A stretch of 64,000 nucleotides of DNA from a virus. Where the stretch lies: IMG/VR virus record IMGVR_UViG_3300042560_001229, positions 1-64,000 of that record; one strand, given 5' to 3'. Positions 62,782-64,000 of the stretch are shown here, one piece after another (the stretch's first letter is position 1; the number at the start of each line of letters is the position of its first letter). A program made the translations under genes and the position numbers. Under the pieces are notes generated by a model. That model did no database searches. It was not told the origin of the DNA and worked only from the letters and a program-made list of their open reading frames with translations.

Positions 62782-63485
62782 AAGTCTCGACCAAACCCAA
62801 GGCCACGGAGCCGCCCCCTACCATGAGCCTTGATGAACGGGTGGCAAGGGCCACGGAACGCTGTGACACCATCCGGCAGAAGAAGAAGCAGAAAGCCGCC
62901 GAGTCCGGTCTGTGCTCGGCGCGGGAGTTGCGGAAGCTGTGGCTTAGTGCTGGCGGTGCGACCGTGCTGCCGGTGACGACGCAGGACGCCATCATCCTTC
63001 ACCAAGAAATGAAACGCCACGCGGCGCGGAAGGAGAAAGTCGGGTTCATTGAACTGATGGAGTGGAGCATCGCCAACTGGCCGCTGATGATGGACGCGCA
63101 TTTTCACACCATGCAGAACCGGCCCGAGTTACCGGCCATCCGCTTTTTCGTGAAGTGCATCGGCAAGTTCCTGTTCGCTTACGATGAACGCGGCAGGCTG
63201 GAGCGCATGGCGAACATGACGACCCGCGAACGCATGGTGGACACCCTGATGCGGAGGAAGGGCATGACGCAGGCGGCAGCGGAGCGGGAGGTTGATGAAC
63301 GCCTTGGCCTGACCAAGCTGAAAGCCGAGATTGAAACCGAACGCCGGAAATTGCAACAGTTGCAAGACCGGCACCAGCAAACCAAAGAAACCGAAGAAAG
63401 AATCGCCATGATGAACCGAACCGTGCAGCGCAAGGAACTGCGAGCCGTGCAGGGTGTGGGAGGCACCTACGAGCAATGGACTTAG
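62775..63485 (+). CDS. Hypothetical protein with C-terminal coiled coil
   Basis: Encodes 236 residues from the ATG preceded by GTAGGAGGGCT, a strong ribosome-binding site. Middle region AMNQNRPELPAIRFF-like text and GRLERMANMTTRERMVDTLM are helical. The C-terminal coiled coil contains the palindrome as KLQQLQ (63350-63366). Context suggests replication or helicase-loading. A TTG start at 62697 is possible. Confidence 0.5.
   Translation: MLKVSTKPKATEPPPTMSLDERVARATERCDTIRQKKKQKAAESGLCSARELRKLWLSAGGATVLPVTTQDAIILHQEMKRHAARKEKVGFIELMEWSIANWPLMMDAHFHTMQNRPELPAIRFFVKCIGKFLFAYDERGRLERMANMTTRERMVDTLMRRKGMTQAAAEREVDERLGLTKLKAEIETERRKLQQLQDRHQQTKETEERIAMMNRTVQRKELRAVQGVGGTYEQWT
63350..63366 (+). repeat. 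Intragenic palindrome site
   Basis: ATTGCAAC-A-GTTGCAAG is centred at 63358, in frame as KLQQLQ. Confidence 0.6.
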
Positions 63486-64000
63486 ACGACCCGCAAACCA
63501 AGGTGGTGAACGATGCGGTGGAGCAATCCATCCTCCGTGCCGGTATCCCGAAGCAGTTCGCCCGCAAGTCGGAGCAGTTGAGGAACTACGGACTGAGGGG
63601 CATGGCACTGGACGATATGTTTTCCTCCGGTGAAATGTCCACCCTCCTAGCCGGTGGCGGTGGCCTTTACTTCGAGGGTGACTCGCCGGAACTGTTTGCC
63701 CGCTTCCATCTGACTTGCCGGGGTGTGCTGCGGAGGCATCTGCCTTTGTCGGTGCTGTCCCTGCCCACCTTCCGTCAGGTGGTCTGCGGAAAGAACTACG
63801 ACGAAACGATTTCGAGGGTGGTGGTGCTGGCCATTGGCGGGTTTTACGACAAGACCTACAAGCAACCGTTCTCCGAGGAAGACCTGTTCACGATGGGTTG
63901 GTATCTGCGCGAGTGGGTCATGTCCGGCAAGGCGCTGATACTCCAAGGCTCCCTGCCATTGGGCCGCTGCGATTGGTGGTCGGACTCACTTTTGCAACTG
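63476..64000 (+). CDS. Partial gene at the right edge, possible helicase-loader type
   Basis: Starts MDLDDPQTKVVNDAVEQSIL and overlaps the previous stop by 10 bases; it is still open at the window end (175 codons). RVVVLAIGGFYDKTYKQPFS then GWYLREWVMSGKALILQGSL faintly recalls DnaC/IstB-like loaders, but no Walker A is visible. A palindrome half (TTTGCAACTG, 63991-64000) is cut by the edge. Confidence 0.5.
   Translation, partial: MDLDDPQTKVVNDAVEQSILRAGIPKQFARKSEQLRNYGLRGMALDDMFSSGEMSTLLAGGGGLYFEGDSPELFARFHLTCRGVLRRHLPLSVLSLPTFRQVVCGKNYDETISRVVVLAIGGFYDKTYKQPFSEEDLFTMGWYLREWVMSGKALILQGSLPLGRCDWWSDSLLQL

Noticed and set aside
282-64000. Repeated palindromes as a CRISPR array
   Set aside because: Spacing ranges from several hundred bases to several kilobases and there are no regular spacers or cas genes, so an operator or partition array fits better.
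1-64000. Long open frames on the minus strand, for example opposite the capsid and minor head genes
   Set aside because: They mirror strong plus-strand genes with recognised families, show no recognised domains, and have no promoter or ribosome-site context.
1-64000. Integrase, excisionase or lysogeny repressor indicating a temperate phage
   Set aside because: None of the genes in this window resembles an integrase or CI/Cro-type repressor; the lifestyle cannot be decided from this stretch.

Overview
The window is a 64 kb stretch of a tailed-phage (or prophage) genome. It is moderately GC-rich by eye, and every gene I can support lies on the + strand. Genes are tightly packed, with many ATGA/GTGA/TAATG overlaps. 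The core is an HK97-type head and a long-tail (siphovirus-like) module: small and large terminase, portal, MuF-type minor head protein, prohead protease, major capsid protein, head-tail connectors, frameshifted tail-assembly chaperone and tape measure. The host cannot be named. Lipobox-bearing spanin-like proteins in the lysis cassette suggest a diderm (Gram-negative-type) host.

Layout. 1-12 kb: small accessory genes in operons (methyltransferase-like protein, transglutaminase-like protein, RNase HI, MazG-like protein, a DUF4326 gene broken by a frameshift). 12.1-16.4 kb: a glycosyl island with a ParB-like protein, two paralogous glycosyltransferases and two paralogous UDP-galactopyranose mutases. 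16.4-18.3 kb: terminase. 18.5-25.7 kb: a second accessory block with ATP-dependent DNA ligase, a tRNA-like region and GroES. 25.8-39.3 kb: head genes, including a sulfotransferase-like protein, a 1165-residue multidomain minor head protein with a kinase-like domain, and a type IB topoisomerase carrying repeated virion-type tags. 39.3-42.2 kb: PAS protein and lysis cassette. 42.4-51.7 kb: capsid, connectors and tail. 51.7-52.5 kb: a third glycosyltransferase-like gene. 52.6-64 kb: a third accessory block with a RarA-C-like protein, a Ycf46-type AAA ATPase with DUF1257 and DUF2997 partners, and replication-type proteins at the right edge.

The most distinctive feature is a dispersed regulatory system. 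A near-palindrome (TTTGCAAC-W-GTTGCAAA and a GAAAC half-site variant) occurs about 29 times, in intergenic regions, gene junctions and inside genes. In ten cases it is centred 15-18 bp upstream of a highly conserved promoter (TTGACNAYGAATCRGT, 17-bp spacer, TAAGTT-like -10). About eighteen such promoters occur. In sixteen of them the ATG lies where transcription is predicted to start, so the mRNAs should be leaderless, and several begin with the same N-terminus (MKST). A different promoter type with A/C-rich leaders precedes abundant virion genes.

A second unexplained pattern is a shared C-terminal tail, basic residues followed by L/F-E-(L/F/I/W), on at least eight otherwise different accessory proteins. 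Four of these also carry a GYRLL-type small domain. Together with the sugar-modification genes, the packaged enzyme-like proteins and the Ycf46/DUF1257/DUF2997 set, these are the parts most likely to represent undescribed biology.
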